Positions 33,229 through 41,988 of a DNA stretch of 64,000 nucleotides are shown here, piece after piece. The notes beneath the pieces were generated by a model. It was not told where the DNA came from. It worked only from the letters and a program-made list of their open reading frames with translations, and did not search any database. The position numbers were made by a program, and so were the translations under genes. Source of the DNA: Streptomyces sp. JH34 (GTDB taxonomy: Bacteria > Actinomycetota > Actinomycetes > Streptomycetales > Streptomycetaceae); the NCBI RefSeq assembly GCF_029428875.1, contig NZ_JAJSOO010000001.1:5766001-5830000 (forward strand). The letters are read 5' to 3'. Positions within the stretch are counted from its first letter, which is position 1. Every line of letters begins with the position of its first letter.

Positions 33229-35273
33229 TACGCGGCCCTCCCGGCAGCAGTGATGTCCTTGACCAGCCCGGCGATCGAGTCGGCCCGCAGCTCGTCGAGC
33301 GTGACCGCGCTGCCTCCCAGATCCCGGGCGAGCTGTGCGGCGAGGCCGAGGCGCACGAACCCCGACTCGCAGTCCACGACGACCGACGCGGTGCCCTCCG
33401 AGGCGTGCAGCCGCCCGGCGCGCCCCGCCAGCGCCACCGGATCCACGCCCCCGGTCGCCCGGCCGTCCGTCACCACGACGAGCAGCGCCCGTCGCGACGG
33501 ATCACGCATCCGCTCCACCCGCAGTACGTCGTGCGCCTTCAGCAGTCCGGCGGCCAGCGGGGTGCGCCCGCCTGTCGGGAGCGACTCCAGCCGGGCGGCG
33601 GCCGCGTCCACCGACGAGGTCGGGGGCAGCGCCACCCCGGCTTCCTTCCCCCGGAAGGTGACCAGACCGACCTTGTCCCTGCGCTGGTACGCGTCCAGCA
33701 GCAGCGACATCACCGCCCCCTTCACCGCGCTCATGCGCTGCCGGGCCGCCATCGACCCGGAGGCGTCCACCACGAACAGCACGAGATTGCCCTCGCGCCC
33801 CTCCCGCGTCGCCTGCCGCAGATCGTCACGCCGTACGACGAGACCCCGGCCCGACCGCCCGCGTGCCCGCTGGTGCGGCGCCGCCGCCTGCACGGTCGCC
33901 GCCAGGTGCAGCTTCGTCAGCGCCCCCTCGGGCCGCCGTGAACCGGTGGTCCGGCCGTGCTCGGTGCGTGCCTTGGACCGCCGCCCCGCCGCGCCCTCGC
34001 CCAGACCCGGCACGTTGAGCGTCTTCGTCCGGAACGGTTCGCCGGCCCGCACGGGCCGCTGCTCACCGCCGCCGCCCGGCGCGGGCGCGTCCCCGCTCCC
34101 GGTGTCCTCCCGGCCGGGCCCGTCGGCGCCTGGGTCATCTGTACTTCCGTCGTCGGCGCCGCCCCCATCCGGGCCGCCGCCGTCGCTCTCGGGCCCGTCG
34201 CCCTGCGGGGGCACCCCGCCGCCGGGCCCGTCGGGGCCGGGATCGTCGTCGCCGCCTCGCTCGTCCGCGGCATCCTGGAGGGCCTCGTCCAGCTTGTCCT
34301 CGTCCAGCCCGGGCGCGTCGAACGGATTGCGCCTGCGCCGGTGGGGGAGTGCCAGGAGCGCGGCCTGCCGCACGTCGTCCGCGACGACCTCCTCGCGCCC
34401 CGCCCACGCCGCGAGCGCCGTCGCGGTCCGCGCCATGACGATGTCGGCGCGCATCCCGTCGACCTCGAACGCCGCACAGGTCGCCGCGATCTGCCGCAAC
34501 ACGCCGTCACCGAGCACCACACGGGGGAGCAGGGCGCGCGCGGCGACGATACGCTCACGCAGCGCCGTCTCCTCGTCCGCCCACCGTGCCGCGAACCCGG
34601 CCGGATCGTCGTCGTACGCGAGCCTCCGCCGCACGACCTCCACCCGCAGGTCGGTCTCCCGCGAGGCGGCCACCTCGACGGTCAGCCCGAAGCGGTCCAG
34701 CAACTGCGGCCGGAGTTCGCCCTCCTCCGGGTTCATCGTTCCGACCAGCAGGAACCGGGCCGCGTGGCGGACCGAGACACCCTCCCGCTCGACGTACGAG
34801 GCACCCATGGCTGAGGCATCGAGCAGCAGGTCCACCAGGTGGTCATGAAGCAGATTGACCTCGTCGACATACAGGATCCCGCGATGGGCGTCGGCGAGGA
34901 GCCCCGGCTCGAAGGCCTTCACGCCCTCCGAGAGGGCCCGCTCGATGTCCAGCGCACCCACCAGCCGGTCCTCCGACGCGCCGACCGGAAGCTCCACGGT
35001 CCGCGCCGCGCGCGACACGCCCGCCCCCGCGTCATGGGGGCCGTCGGGACACGCCGGGTCGGGCGCCCCCGGGTCGCACGAGAAACGGCACCCCGCCACG
35101 ACCGCGACCTCGGGCATGAGGGCGGCCAGCGCCCGCACCGCGGTGGACTTCGCGGTGCCCTTCTCACCCCGGACAAGGACCCCGCCCACGGCGGGACTGA
35201 CGGCGTTGAGCAGCAGCCCGAGCCGCAGATCGTCCTGCCCGACGATGGCGGTGAAGGGATACGGCGTACTCAC
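33228..35273 (-). CDS. Chelatase AAA/von Willebrand subunit (ChlI-ChlD fusion), probable cobaltochelatase partner
   Basis: A 681-residue protein fusing a MoxR/ChlI-like AAA+ domain (about 5-320; Walker A GEKGTAKST, Walker B ILYVDEVNLL) to an acidic Pro/Gly/Asp-rich linker (about 340-450) and a von Willebrand A domain (about 490-660) with the MIDAS motif DASGSMAAR. It resembles Mg-chelatase I plus D subunits and is the ATPase partner for CobN-type cobalt insertion in actinomycetes. No cobN is inside this window. The stop and start are shared with cobO and cobQ through TAATG and ATGA overlaps. Confidence 0.93.
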   Translation of the reverse strand: MSTPYPFTAIVGQDDLRLGLLLNAVSPAVGGVLVRGEKGTAKSTAVRALAALMPEVAVVAGCRFSCDPGAPDPACPDGPHDAGAGVSRAARTVELPVGASEDRLVGALDIERALSEGVKAFEPGLLADAHRGILYVDEVNLLHDHLVDLLLDASAMGASYVEREGVSVRHAARFLLVGTMNPEEGELRPQLLDRFGLTVEVAASRETDLRVEVVRRRLAYDDDPAGFAARWADEETALRERIVAARALLPRVVLGDGVLRQIAATCAAFEVDGMRADIVMARTATALAAWAGREEVVADDVRQAALLALPHRRRRNPFDAPGLDEDKLDEALQDAADERGGDDDPGPDGPGGGVPPQGDGPESDGGGPDGGGADDGSTDDPGADGPGREDTGSGDAPAPGGGGEQRPVRAGEPFRTKTLNVPGLGEGAAGRRSKARTEHGRTTGSRRPEGALTKLHLAATVQAAAPHQRARGRSGRGLVVRRDDLRQATREGREGNLVLFVVDASGSMAARQRMSAVKGAVMSLLLDAYQRRDKVGLVTFRGKEAGVALPPTSSVDAAAARLESLPTGGRTPLAAGLLKAHDVLRVERMRDPSRRALLVVVTDGRATGGVDPVALAGRAGRLHASEGTASVVVDCESGFVRLGLAAQLARDLGGSAVTLDELRADSIAGLVKDITAAGRAA

Positions 35274-36895
35274 GGAGCCTCCTCTGTAACGGTCACATCT
35301 GCACTCTCACGTCCGGCCCCGGCGAGCCCCGGCCCGTCCGGAGCGGGTCTCCCGGGCTCCTCGGGCGCTCCAGGGGCGAGGCCGGGCATGGGCGGCGCGC
35401 CCGGTGCGAGGAACGGGAGCCCCTCCGGCGCGCCGGTCTCGATCAGCCGCCACAACGCGTCCGTGTCGGCGTGTTCCTCGATCAGGTCCCCGAGCCGGTC
35501 GAGCTGTTCCTCCCGCAGGGCCCCGAAGCTCGTGTCCGGCGCCGGGGTGAACCGGCGCCCGGCGGCCCGCGCGACCTCGGTCAGGAACGCCCGCCGGAAG
35601 GCGTCGCTCTCCAGCGACCCGTGCCAGTGCGTCCCCCACACCGCGCCCACCCGGCAGCCGTCGAGGAACGGCTCGCCGCCGCCCACCTCGGCGACCCCGT
35701 GATGGATCTCGTACCCCTCCACCGGCTCCCCGAGAGCCTCTCCGACCGGCCGGGCCAGGACCTTCTCGCGGCCGAAACGGACCCGCACCGGCAGCAGCCC
35801 GAGGCCCTCGACGAGCCCGGCCCGCGACTCCACGTCGTCCTCGACGCGCTCGCCCAGTACCTGGAACCCGCCGCAGATCCCCAGCACCGGCCGCCCCTCG
35901 GCGGCCCGCCGCAGCAGGGCGTCCGCCAGACCGCGCTCCCGCAGCCACGCCAGCGCCTTCACGGTGCCCCGCGTCCCCGGCACGATCACCAGATCCGCGT
36001 CGACGAGCTCCTCCGCGCGGTCCACGAACCGCACCACCACACCCGGCTCGGCCGCCAGCGCGTCCACGTCGGTGAAGTTCGACATCAGCGGCACCGCGCA
36101 CACCGCGACCCGCAGGACGTCCTCGCCGTGCGGCGGCGCGACGACCGACTCCCGCACGGCGCCGCGCATCGACACCCGCAGCCCGTCCTCCTCGTCGATG
36201 CCCAGACCGTGGGCGTACGGCAGCACCCCGTACGTCCGCCGGCCCGTGAGCCCCAGCAGCATGTCGAGACCGGGTTCCAGGAGCGACACGTCACCACGGA
36301 ACTTGTTGACGAGGTACCCGGCGATCAGCGCCTGGTCCTCCGGGCTCAGCAGCGCCGTCGTGCCGAAGAACGAGGCGAACACCCCGCCCCGGTCGATGTC
36401 GCCGACCACCAGCACCGGGAAGCGCGCGGCCCGCGCGATGCCCATGTTCACGATGTCCGTACGCCGCAGATTGATCTCGGCCGGACTGCCCGCGCCCTCG
36501 CAGATCACCGCGTCATAGGTCCCCCGCAGCTGCTCCAGACAGTCCGTGACCGTCCCCAGCAGCGCCTCCTGGCGCCCCCCGTGGTAGCCGCGCGCACTCA
36601 TCTCGCCGACCGGCTTCCCCATCAGGACGACCTGGCTGGAGCGGTCGCCACCGGGCTTGAGCAGCACCGGGTTCATCAGGGCAGACGGCTCCACCCGGGC
36701 GGCCTGCGCCTGCATCGCCTGCGCCCGGCCGATCTCCGCCCCCTCCCGGGTCACGAACGAGTTCAGCGACATGTTCTGCGCCTTGAACGGCGCGACCTTC
36801 ACCCCCCGGCGCACCAGCCACCGGCAGATCCCCGCGGTGACCACGCTCTTGCCCGCGTCCGACGTGGTACCCGCGACCAGCAACCCGCCGCTCAT
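35270..36895 (-). CDS. cobQ: Cobyric acid synthase
   Basis: A 541-residue glutamine-dependent amidase for side chains b, d, e and g of adenosyl-cobyrinate diamide. N-terminal P-loop-like AGTTSDAGKSVVTAG and the family-specific KAQNMSLNSFVT, GDIDRGGVFASFFGT; C-terminal class-I glutaminase with the nucleophile Cys in VLGICGGFQVLGE and His in GYEIHHG. The last 50 residues are a Pro/Gly-rich tail (APGAPPMPGLAPGAPEEPG) beyond the usual length. ATG 36895 overlaps the cobD stop (ATGA); open frame further upstream is antisense to that gene's reading. Confidence 0.95.
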   Translation of the reverse strand: MSGGLLVAGTTSDAGKSVVTAGICRWLVRRGVKVAPFKAQNMSLNSFVTREGAEIGRAQAMQAQAARVEPSALMNPVLLKPGGDRSSQVVLMGKPVGEMSARGYHGGRQEALLGTVTDCLEQLRGTYDAVICEGAGSPAEINLRRTDIVNMGIARAARFPVLVVGDIDRGGVFASFFGTTALLSPEDQALIAGYLVNKFRGDVSLLEPGLDMLLGLTGRRTYGVLPYAHGLGIDEEDGLRVSMRGAVRESVVAPPHGEDVLRVAVCAVPLMSNFTDVDALAAEPGVVVRFVDRAEELVDADLVIVPGTRGTVKALAWLRERGLADALLRRAAEGRPVLGICGGFQVLGERVEDDVESRAGLVEGLGLLPVRVRFGREKVLARPVGEALGEPVEGYEIHHGVAEVGGGEPFLDGCRVGAVWGTHWHGSLESDAFRRAFLTEVARAAGRRFTPAPDTSFGALREEQLDRLGDLIEEHADTDALWRLIETGAPEGLPFLAPGAPPMPGLAPGAPEEPGRPAPDGPGLAGAGRESADVTVTEEAP

Positions 36896-37836
36896 GTGGC
36901 TCTCCGTCCCCTGGCCAGCCGCCCCGCCGCGCACACGGCGAGGGCCAGCACACTCACCCGGCGCGACAGCCGCACCGCCCGTTCGATGTCCGTGACCCGC
37001 ACGTCCCGGCCGGCCCCGCCGTTGAGCACCGGCCGGTGCTCCACCCGCCCGCCGTACGCGAGGGTCCCGCCGAGCCGTACGCCGAGCGCCCCCGCGAACG
37101 AGGCCTCCACCGGGCCCGCGTTGGGGCTGGGATGCCGGCGCGCGTCGGCCCGCCACGCCCGGACGGCCTCGCACGGGCGTCCACCGGCGGCCACGGCCAG
37201 GGCGGCGGTCAGCCGGGCCCCGGGCCAGCCGACGACGTCGTCGAGCCGGGCCGAGGCCCAGCCGTAGCGCCGGTGGCGGGACGACTTGTGCCCGACCATC
37301 GCGTCGAGCGTGTTGACGGCACGGAAGCCGACCAGCCCCGGCACTCCGCCGAGCGCCCCCCACACCAGGGCCCCCACGACGGCGTCGGAGGTGTTCTCGG
37401 CGACGGACTCCACCACCGCGCGGGCGATGCCAGGACCGTCCAGTGCCTGGGGGTCCCGGCCGCACAGGTGCGGCAGCCGCTCCCGGGCCAGCTCGATGTC
37501 CCCGGCGGCCAGTGCCCCGCCGACGGCACGCGCCTCGCGGCCCAGCGACGTGCCCCCGACGACGGACCAGGTGGCGGCGGCCGTCAGCGCCACCGCGGCG
37601 GCGGGACGGTGGCGCACGGCACGGGCGGCCAGCGCGGCGGCGCCCGTGGCGCCCCCGGCGCAGACGAGCGTGTGCAGGGCACCCCAGCCGCGGTGATCGC
37701 GCCACAGCAGGCTCTCGACGCCCGCCGCGGCACGCCCGAAGGCGGCGACGGGGTGGCCCCGCCGGGGGTCACCGAGCAGCAGGTCGCCGATCAGCCCGGC
37801 GGTGGCGCCGTACGCGAAGACGCGGTCGGCTCGCAC
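36892..37836 (-). CDS. cobD: Adenosylcobinamide-phosphate synthase
   Basis: A 314-residue membrane enzyme (CobD/CbiB) that attaches aminopropanol phosphate to adenosylcobyric acid. Family motifs: LLGDPRRGHPVAAFGRAA near the N-terminus, GPGIARAVVESVAENTSDAV with the conserved ENTSD, FRAVNTLDAMVGHKSSRH, and SPNAGPVEASFAGALGVRLG. Four to five hydrophobic segments. GTG start with a weak ribosome binding site. It is first after the B12 riboswitch, which probably sets expression of the whole operon. Confidence 0.94.
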   Translation of the reverse strand: MRADRVFAYGATAGLIGDLLLGDPRRGHPVAAFGRAAAGVESLLWRDHRGWGALHTLVCAGGATGAAALAARAVRHRPAAAVALTAAATWSVVGGTSLGREARAVGGALAAGDIELARERLPHLCGRDPQALDGPGIARAVVESVAENTSDAVVGALVWGALGGVPGLVGFRAVNTLDAMVGHKSSRHRRYGWASARLDDVVGWPGARLTAALAVAAGGRPCEAVRAWRADARRHPSPNAGPVEASFAGALGVRLGGTLAYGGRVEHRPVLNGGAGRDVRVTDIERAVRLSRRVSVLALAVCAAGRLARGRRAT

Positions 37837-37924
37837 CGCTCAGCCGGCCGTCGTGCCTCGAAGGGCCTTCTCGGAAGGTGGTGCGGTGACCGACGCAGGG
37901 CAGCCAGACATGGCGTATGTCCTC

Positions 37925-38140
37925 ACTCAGGGTCCGCGCCCTGGTTCGACGTGACCGGCGACGAGAGTCTCCTGGCTCCCGGATCGGCAGTTCCTCCGGC
38001 CTTCCAGTCCGCGGTGGCGGACCGTGACTTCCGTGTGGAGGCTGCTCCCCGGTGACAGTGGCGGGACCGCGCCGGATTCGCACCGGCTTCCTCTCTGTCG
38101 CCGTAGGACCGGCCGGCACACGGGGTGCCGGTCGGCCTAA
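37925..38140 (-). promoter_or_regulatory. Cobalamin (B12) riboswitch of the cob operon
   Basis: On the minus strand the leader of cobD holds the class signature in order: AAGCCGGTGCGAATCCGGC (38090-38072), GCGGTCCCGCCACTGTCACC (38070-38051), a GC stem, and the B12 box AGCCAGGAGACTC (37977-37965). The direction points at cobD, whose GTG lies at 37836. Binding adenosylcobalamin normally closes the ribosome site or ends the transcript, giving end-product control of cobD, cobQ, the chelatase, cobO and cobB. TTGACG at 38181-38176 is a possible -35 for this leader. Confidence 0.92.
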
Positions 38141-38225
38141 ATGGCTCCGGCAGTCCATCACGCTGCGCGAACGCCCGTCAACCTGCCGTTGACCTGCGAG
38201 GCTTCAGTGTGCTCAGACGCACATC

Positions 38226-38256
38226 GGGCCGGACACACGCGAGGTGTGTCCGGCCC
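38226..38256 (-). terminator. Terminator of the Pit phosphate-transporter operon
   Basis: Perfect 13-base arms GGGCCGGACACAC (38226-38238) and GTGTGTCCGGCCC (38244-38256) around GCGAG. It follows the small membrane gene by 23 bases and stops read-through into the B12 leader, whose promoter should lie between 38140 and 38225. Confidence 0.75.
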
Positions 38257-38279
38257 GACGCGGGTGCCCGTCCGGTGGG

Positions 38280-38501
38280 TCAGGCGACGATCAGATAGAT
38301 CCCGTAGGCGACCGCCGCCACGCACAGCGCGAAGCAGGCGTACGCGCCGGTGCGCGCCACGATGCCACCACCGCCGCCCTGTGCCGTCGCCGTCTGCCTG
38401 GCGAGGCCCGTGACGCCGAGGGTGAAGAGGCCGACCAGCGCGACGGTGATCACGAGGCTGACGCCGAAGACGGACGCGAGAGCTGCCCAGTCGATGTTCA
38501 T
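38280..38501 (-). CDS. Small two-helix membrane protein, Pit-linked
   Basis: A 73-residue protein with two hydrophobic segments (about 8-30 and 48-72) joined by a Gly-rich loop. No catalytic motif. It follows the Pit transporter by 12 bases, so it is cotranscribed. Similar small proteins accompany Pit genes in other Streptomyces, as far as I recall; a role as a transporter accessory is inference. Confidence 0.8.
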   Translation of the reverse strand: MNIDWAALASVFGVSLVITVALVGLFTLGVTGLARQTATAQGGGGGIVARTGAYACFALCVAAVAYGIYLIVA

Positions 38502-38513
38502 ACGGATCTGTCC

Positions 38514-39764
38514 TTACACCGTGGCCGGCCGGTCGGCCGGGGTCTCGGACGCCGGGGCGTGGATGGTGGTCTTGAGGTCCGGGACGGCCACGCCGACGGG
38601 CGGCGGGCTGACGGCCGCCATGGCCGTCGTGACGACGCCCGCGGGCTCGCCCCCGTCCGCGTTCACGTTGGTGTGGTCGACCGGCTTGCGGCGCGACAGC
38701 AGCCAGATGGCGCCGGACCCCGCGACGAGCAGGACGGCGACCACAGCGACGCCCCAGGGGCCCTGCTTGGTCAGGAACTCGGCGCCCGCGCCCACCAGAC
38801 CGGCGGCCGGCAGGGTCAGACCCCAGGCGACGAACATCCGGGTGGCGGTGGACCAGCGGACCACGCCCCCCTTGCGTCCGAGGCCCGCGCCCATGACGGC
38901 ACCGGAGCAGGACTGCGTGGTCGACAGGGAGAAGCCGAGGTGCGAGGAGGCCAGGATGACCGTGGCCGCGCTCGTCTGGGCCGCGAAGCCCTGCGGCGGA
39001 CGCAGGTCGGTGAGGCCGCTGCCCATGGTGCGGATGATGCGCCAGCCGCCGAGGTAGGTGCCCAGGGCGATCGCGATACCGGCGGAGGCGATGACCCAGA
39101 CCGGAGGGTTGGAGCCGGGGGCGAGGACGCCACCGGTGACCAGGGCCAGGGTGATGATGCCCATGGTCTTCTGCGCGTCGTTGGTGCCGTGGGCGAGCGA
39201 GACCAGGCCGGCCGAGGCGATCTGGCCGGCGCGGTATCCCTTGGCCGTCGACTTGAGCTGGGCCTCGTCGGTGATCTTCCGGTTGAGGCGGTACGTCAGC
39301 TTCGTGGCCAGCAGCGCGGCGACACCGGCCACCAGGGGCGCGGCGATCGCGGGCAGCAGGACCTTCGTGACGACGGTGCCGCCGTCGATCGAGGACCAGC
39401 CGGCCGACATCACCGCGGCGCCGATGAGGCCGCCGAAGAGTGCGTGGGAGGAACTGGAGGGCAGGCCGACCAGCCAGGTCAGCAGATTCCACAGGATCGC
39501 GCCGACGAGCGCGGCGAAGATGACCTCGGTTCTGAGGCCGTCCTCGTTGATGATCCCGCCGGAGATCGTCTTGGCGACCTCCACCGACAGGAACGCGCCG
39601 ACGAGGTTGAGGACGGCGGACATGGCCACCGCTGTCTTGGGCTTGAGAGCGCCGGTCGAGATGGTGGTCGCCATCGCGTTGGCGGTGTCGTGGAAACCGT
39701 TCGTGAAATCGAACACGAGAGCTGTCACGACCACAATCGCAAGCAGCAGCGTGATGTGTTCCAT
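38514..39764 (-). CDS. pit: Low-affinity inorganic phosphate transporter, PiT family
   Basis: A 416-residue cation-coupled phosphate permease with about ten membrane segments. The duplicated PiT signature is clear: FDFTNGFHDTANAMATTIST near the N-terminus and the second copy SLAHGTNDAQKTMGIITLAL in the middle. The C-terminal cytoplasmic tail is Pro/Ala-rich. It takes up phosphate (as metal-phosphate) under replete conditions. A candidate PHO box lies 37-69 bases upstream, suggesting PhoP control, as described for pitH2 in S. coelicolor. Cotranscribed with the small membrane gene. Confidence 0.95.
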   Translation of the reverse strand: MEHITLLLAIVVVTALVFDFTNGFHDTANAMATTISTGALKPKTAVAMSAVLNLVGAFLSVEVAKTISGGIINEDGLRTEVIFAALVGAILWNLLTWLVGLPSSSSHALFGGLIGAAVMSAGWSSIDGGTVVTKVLLPAIAAPLVAGVAALLATKLTYRLNRKITDEAQLKSTAKGYRAGQIASAGLVSLAHGTNDAQKTMGIITLALVTGGVLAPGSNPPVWVIASAGIAIALGTYLGGWRIIRTMGSGLTDLRPPQGFAAQTSAATVILASSHLGFSLSTTQSCSGAVMGAGLGRKGGVVRWSTATRMFVAWGLTLPAAGLVGAGAEFLTKQGPWGVAVVAVLLVAGSGAIWLLSRRKPVDHTNVNADGGEPAGVVTTAMAAVSPPPVGVAVPDLKTTIHAPASETPADRPATV

Positions 39765-39800
39765 TTACCCAGGCAATCGTTCGACGTCATTGGCACGGGG

Positions 39801-39833
39801 AACGTAAGCAACCTGGATGAACGGAAGATGAAC
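39801..39833 (-). promoter_or_regulatory. Candidate PHO box (PhoP binding site) upstream of pit
   Basis: Three consecutive 11-base units on the minus strand: GTTCATCTTCC (39833-39823), GTTCATCCAGG (39822-39812), TTGCTTACGTT (39811-39801). The first two match the Streptomyces PhoP direct-repeat pattern GTTCACC plus four bases at six of seven positions. Placed 37 bases upstream of the pit ATG. Confidence 0.65.
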
Positions 39834-40010
39834 TGGGCAGGGCGACACGGTGACCCCAATCGCGTGGGCGGGTTCCGCTTGTGTGCGCGAGGAGTGGGCC
39901 GCGCCCCGGCGGGCGGTGCGGGGCCCGGCTGCCGCCCGGCGGGAACGTCCGTGCTGCGACCGATTTGCCCCGTTGGCGAGACATCGGTCACGTCGCCTTA
40001 GGATCCCCGC

Positions 40011-40670
40011 ATGAGTGACGTGGACAAGGGCGCGATCGGGCAGGCGTGGGACGGTGTCGTCGCGACGGCCCGGCGGACCGCGGCGGAGGGTCTGGTCGTC
40101 GGGACCTCGGGCAACGTGTCGGCCCGGGTGGGTGACGTCGTCCTGGTCACCCCCAGCGGGGTGTCCTACGACCGGCTCGGGCCCGGGGACGCGGTCGGCG
40201 TCGACCTCGAAGGACGGCAGGTCCTGGGCGACATGGTCCCCACCAGCGAGCTCCCGCTGCACCTGGCCGTCTACCGCCACACCGACGCCGCGGCCGTCGT
40301 CCACACCCACGCCGTGCACGCCACGGCCGTCTCCACCCTCGTCCCCGAGGTGCCGCTCGTCCACTACGCCGCCGCCGTCCTCGGCGGCCCCGTCCGCACC
40401 GCTCCGTACGCGCGCTACGGAACGCGGGAGCTCGCCGGCAACATGCTGACCGCCCTGCGCGGCCGCACCGGCTGCCTGCTGCGGAACCACGGCACGGTCA
40501 CCTACGGGAGCACCCTCGACGAGGCCTACGACCGCACCGCCCAGCTCGAGTGGATGTGCAGGCTCTGGCTCACCGCGAGCTCCGTGCCCGGCCACCGCCC
40601 GAGTCTCCTCACCCCGGCCCAGCTGCGCGACGTGCAGGACGCCCTGGAGGGGTACGGCCAGCCCGGCTGA
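40011..40670 (+). CDS. Class II aldolase/adducin-family sugar-phosphate lyase
   Basis: A 219-residue zinc-dependent aldolase/epimerase. Zinc-site motifs are visible: SGNVSARVGD and PSGVSYDRL at the N-terminus, HTHAVHATAVS with two or three zinc histidines (about 99-105), and a third late His in LLRNHGTVTYG. This group includes L-fuculose-phosphate aldolase and L-ribulose-5-phosphate 4-epimerase; the substrate cannot be told and no kinase or isomerase partner is next to it. The same-strand hydrolase follows 68 bases later. Confidence 0.85.
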   Translation: MSDVDKGAIGQAWDGVVATARRTAAEGLVVGTSGNVSARVGDVVLVTPSGVSYDRLGPGDAVGVDLEGRQVLGDMVPTSELPLHLAVYRHTDAAAVVHTHAVHATAVSTLVPEVPLVHYAAAVLGGPVRTAPYARYGTRELAGNMLTALRGRTGCLLRNHGTVTYGSTLDEAYDRTAQLEWMCRLWLTASSVPGHRPSLLTPAQLRDVQDALEGYGQPG

Positions 40671-40738
40671 GCGGGGCCCCCGCACCGTACGGCCGAGGCC
40701 CACTGGCCGTCGGCGCCGCCGCCCGGGAGACTGGAGCC

Positions 40739-41878
40739 GTGCGCCCGGCAACAGCGGCGGCAGTGGCCGCCACATCGGTCCTCGGCGTCGGCGCGGCAGC
40801 GGTCGCCGCCGGACGCTACGCCAGCGACGCCGCCCTCGGGGCGCCGTCGCCACGTCCCTTCCCGGCCGACCGCCGTCTCACCGTGCACGCCACCGCGGCC
40901 GGGCAGGTCACCCTGACCCGCTCCTTCTCGGCCCTGCGGCCCGGCACGTACGGACTGACCGGCCGCGATGTGCACGCGGTCGTCGGCCCGGTGGCCGAAC
41001 AGCCGCCCGACGGCCCCGCGGTCTCCGCCGACACCGTCGTGCGCCGGCTGGAGCGCGTCACCCTCGGAAGCCTGAAACCGGGCACCAGGGTCCGCCTCAC
41101 CCCCGAGCTCCACCGCGGCGACCCGCTCGCCGCCCTCGGGCTCGCGTACAAGGAGGTCGAGGTCCCCGGTGAACTCGGTGCCCTGCCCGCCTGGTTCGTG
41201 CCCGGCGCCCGCGACACCTGGGTGATCACCGTGCACGGCCTCGGCACCACCAGGAACCACCCCCTGAACGTCACGGGATTCCTCCACGACCAGCAGTTCC
41301 CCGTGCTCGACCTCGCCTACCGCGGTGACCCGGGCGCCCCACGCTCCCCGGACGGACTCGCCCACCTCGGCGAGTCCGAATGGCGCGACCTCGACGCGGC
41401 CGTCCGCTACGCCGTGCGCTACGGGGCCGAGAGCGTCATCCTGCACGGCTGGTCGTCCGGCGCCTCGATGGCCCTGCACGCGGCCGTCAACTCGGCCCTC
41501 CGCGACCGCATCAGCGGTCTCGTCCTCGACTCCCCGGTCCTGGACTGGAGGACGACCCTCCGGGCGCTCGCCTCGGCCCGGGGCGTCCCCTCCGCGCTGC
41601 TGCCCCTCGCGGTCCGTGCGGCCCAGGGCCAGACGGGAGTGCACGGCGCCCGGCTGCTGGAAACCTCGGTGCCGACGGCCCTGCACGTCCCCACGCTCGT
41701 CCTCCACGGCCCCGACGACACCCTCGCCCCCTGGCGGGAGTCCCGGGAACTCGCCACCCGCCGGCCCGACCTCGTGACCCTGCACGCCGTACCGCAGGCT
41801 CCGCATGCGGCGATGTGGAACGCCGACCCCGCCGGTTACGAAGAGGTGCTCCGGCGCTTCCTCACGCCCCTGATGTGA
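40739..41878 (+). CDS. Alpha/beta hydrolase with N-terminal membrane anchor
   Basis: A 379-residue serine hydrolase. A hydrophobic segment at about 4-25 could be a signal anchor. The alpha/beta domain shows the oxyanion region VHGLGTTRNHP, the nucleophile elbow GWSSG with Ser239 (HGWSSGASMAL), the acidic residue in HGPDDTLAP, and the His in PQAPHAAMW. Resembles peptidase S9/dienelactone-hydrolase-like enzymes that act on small esters or amides; substrate unknown. GTG 40739 has GGAG upstream; the open frame further upstream overlaps the aldolase and is not used. Confidence 0.83.
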   Translation: MRPATAAAVAATSVLGVGAAAVAAGRYASDAALGAPSPRPFPADRRLTVHATAAGQVTLTRSFSALRPGTYGLTGRDVHAVVGPVAEQPPDGPAVSADTVVRRLERVTLGSLKPGTRVRLTPELHRGDPLAALGLAYKEVEVPGELGALPAWFVPGARDTWVITVHGLGTTRNHPLNVTGFLHDQQFPVLDLAYRGDPGAPRSPDGLAHLGESEWRDLDAAVRYAVRYGAESVILHGWSSGASMALHAAVNSALRDRISGLVLDSPVLDWRTTLRALASARGVPSALLPLAVRAAQGQTGVHGARLLETSVPTALHVPTLVLHGPDDTLAPWRESRELATRRPDLVTLHAVPQAPHAAMWNADPAGYEEVLRRFLTPLM

Positions 41879-41988
41879 GCCGATGGGCCGGAACCACCCG
41901 GTCGACGACCCGGCCAGGAGCCCCCGCGAACCCCGGTGACACGGCTTCCGTTTGGGCTTTCGGCCCGTCAGAGGCAAGACTGCTCCTC

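Noticed and set aside
36896..37705. Longer N-terminus for cobQ
   Set aside because: The added residues are Arg/Gly-rich noise inside cobD; the normal CobQ start is ATG 36895 with an ATGA overlap.
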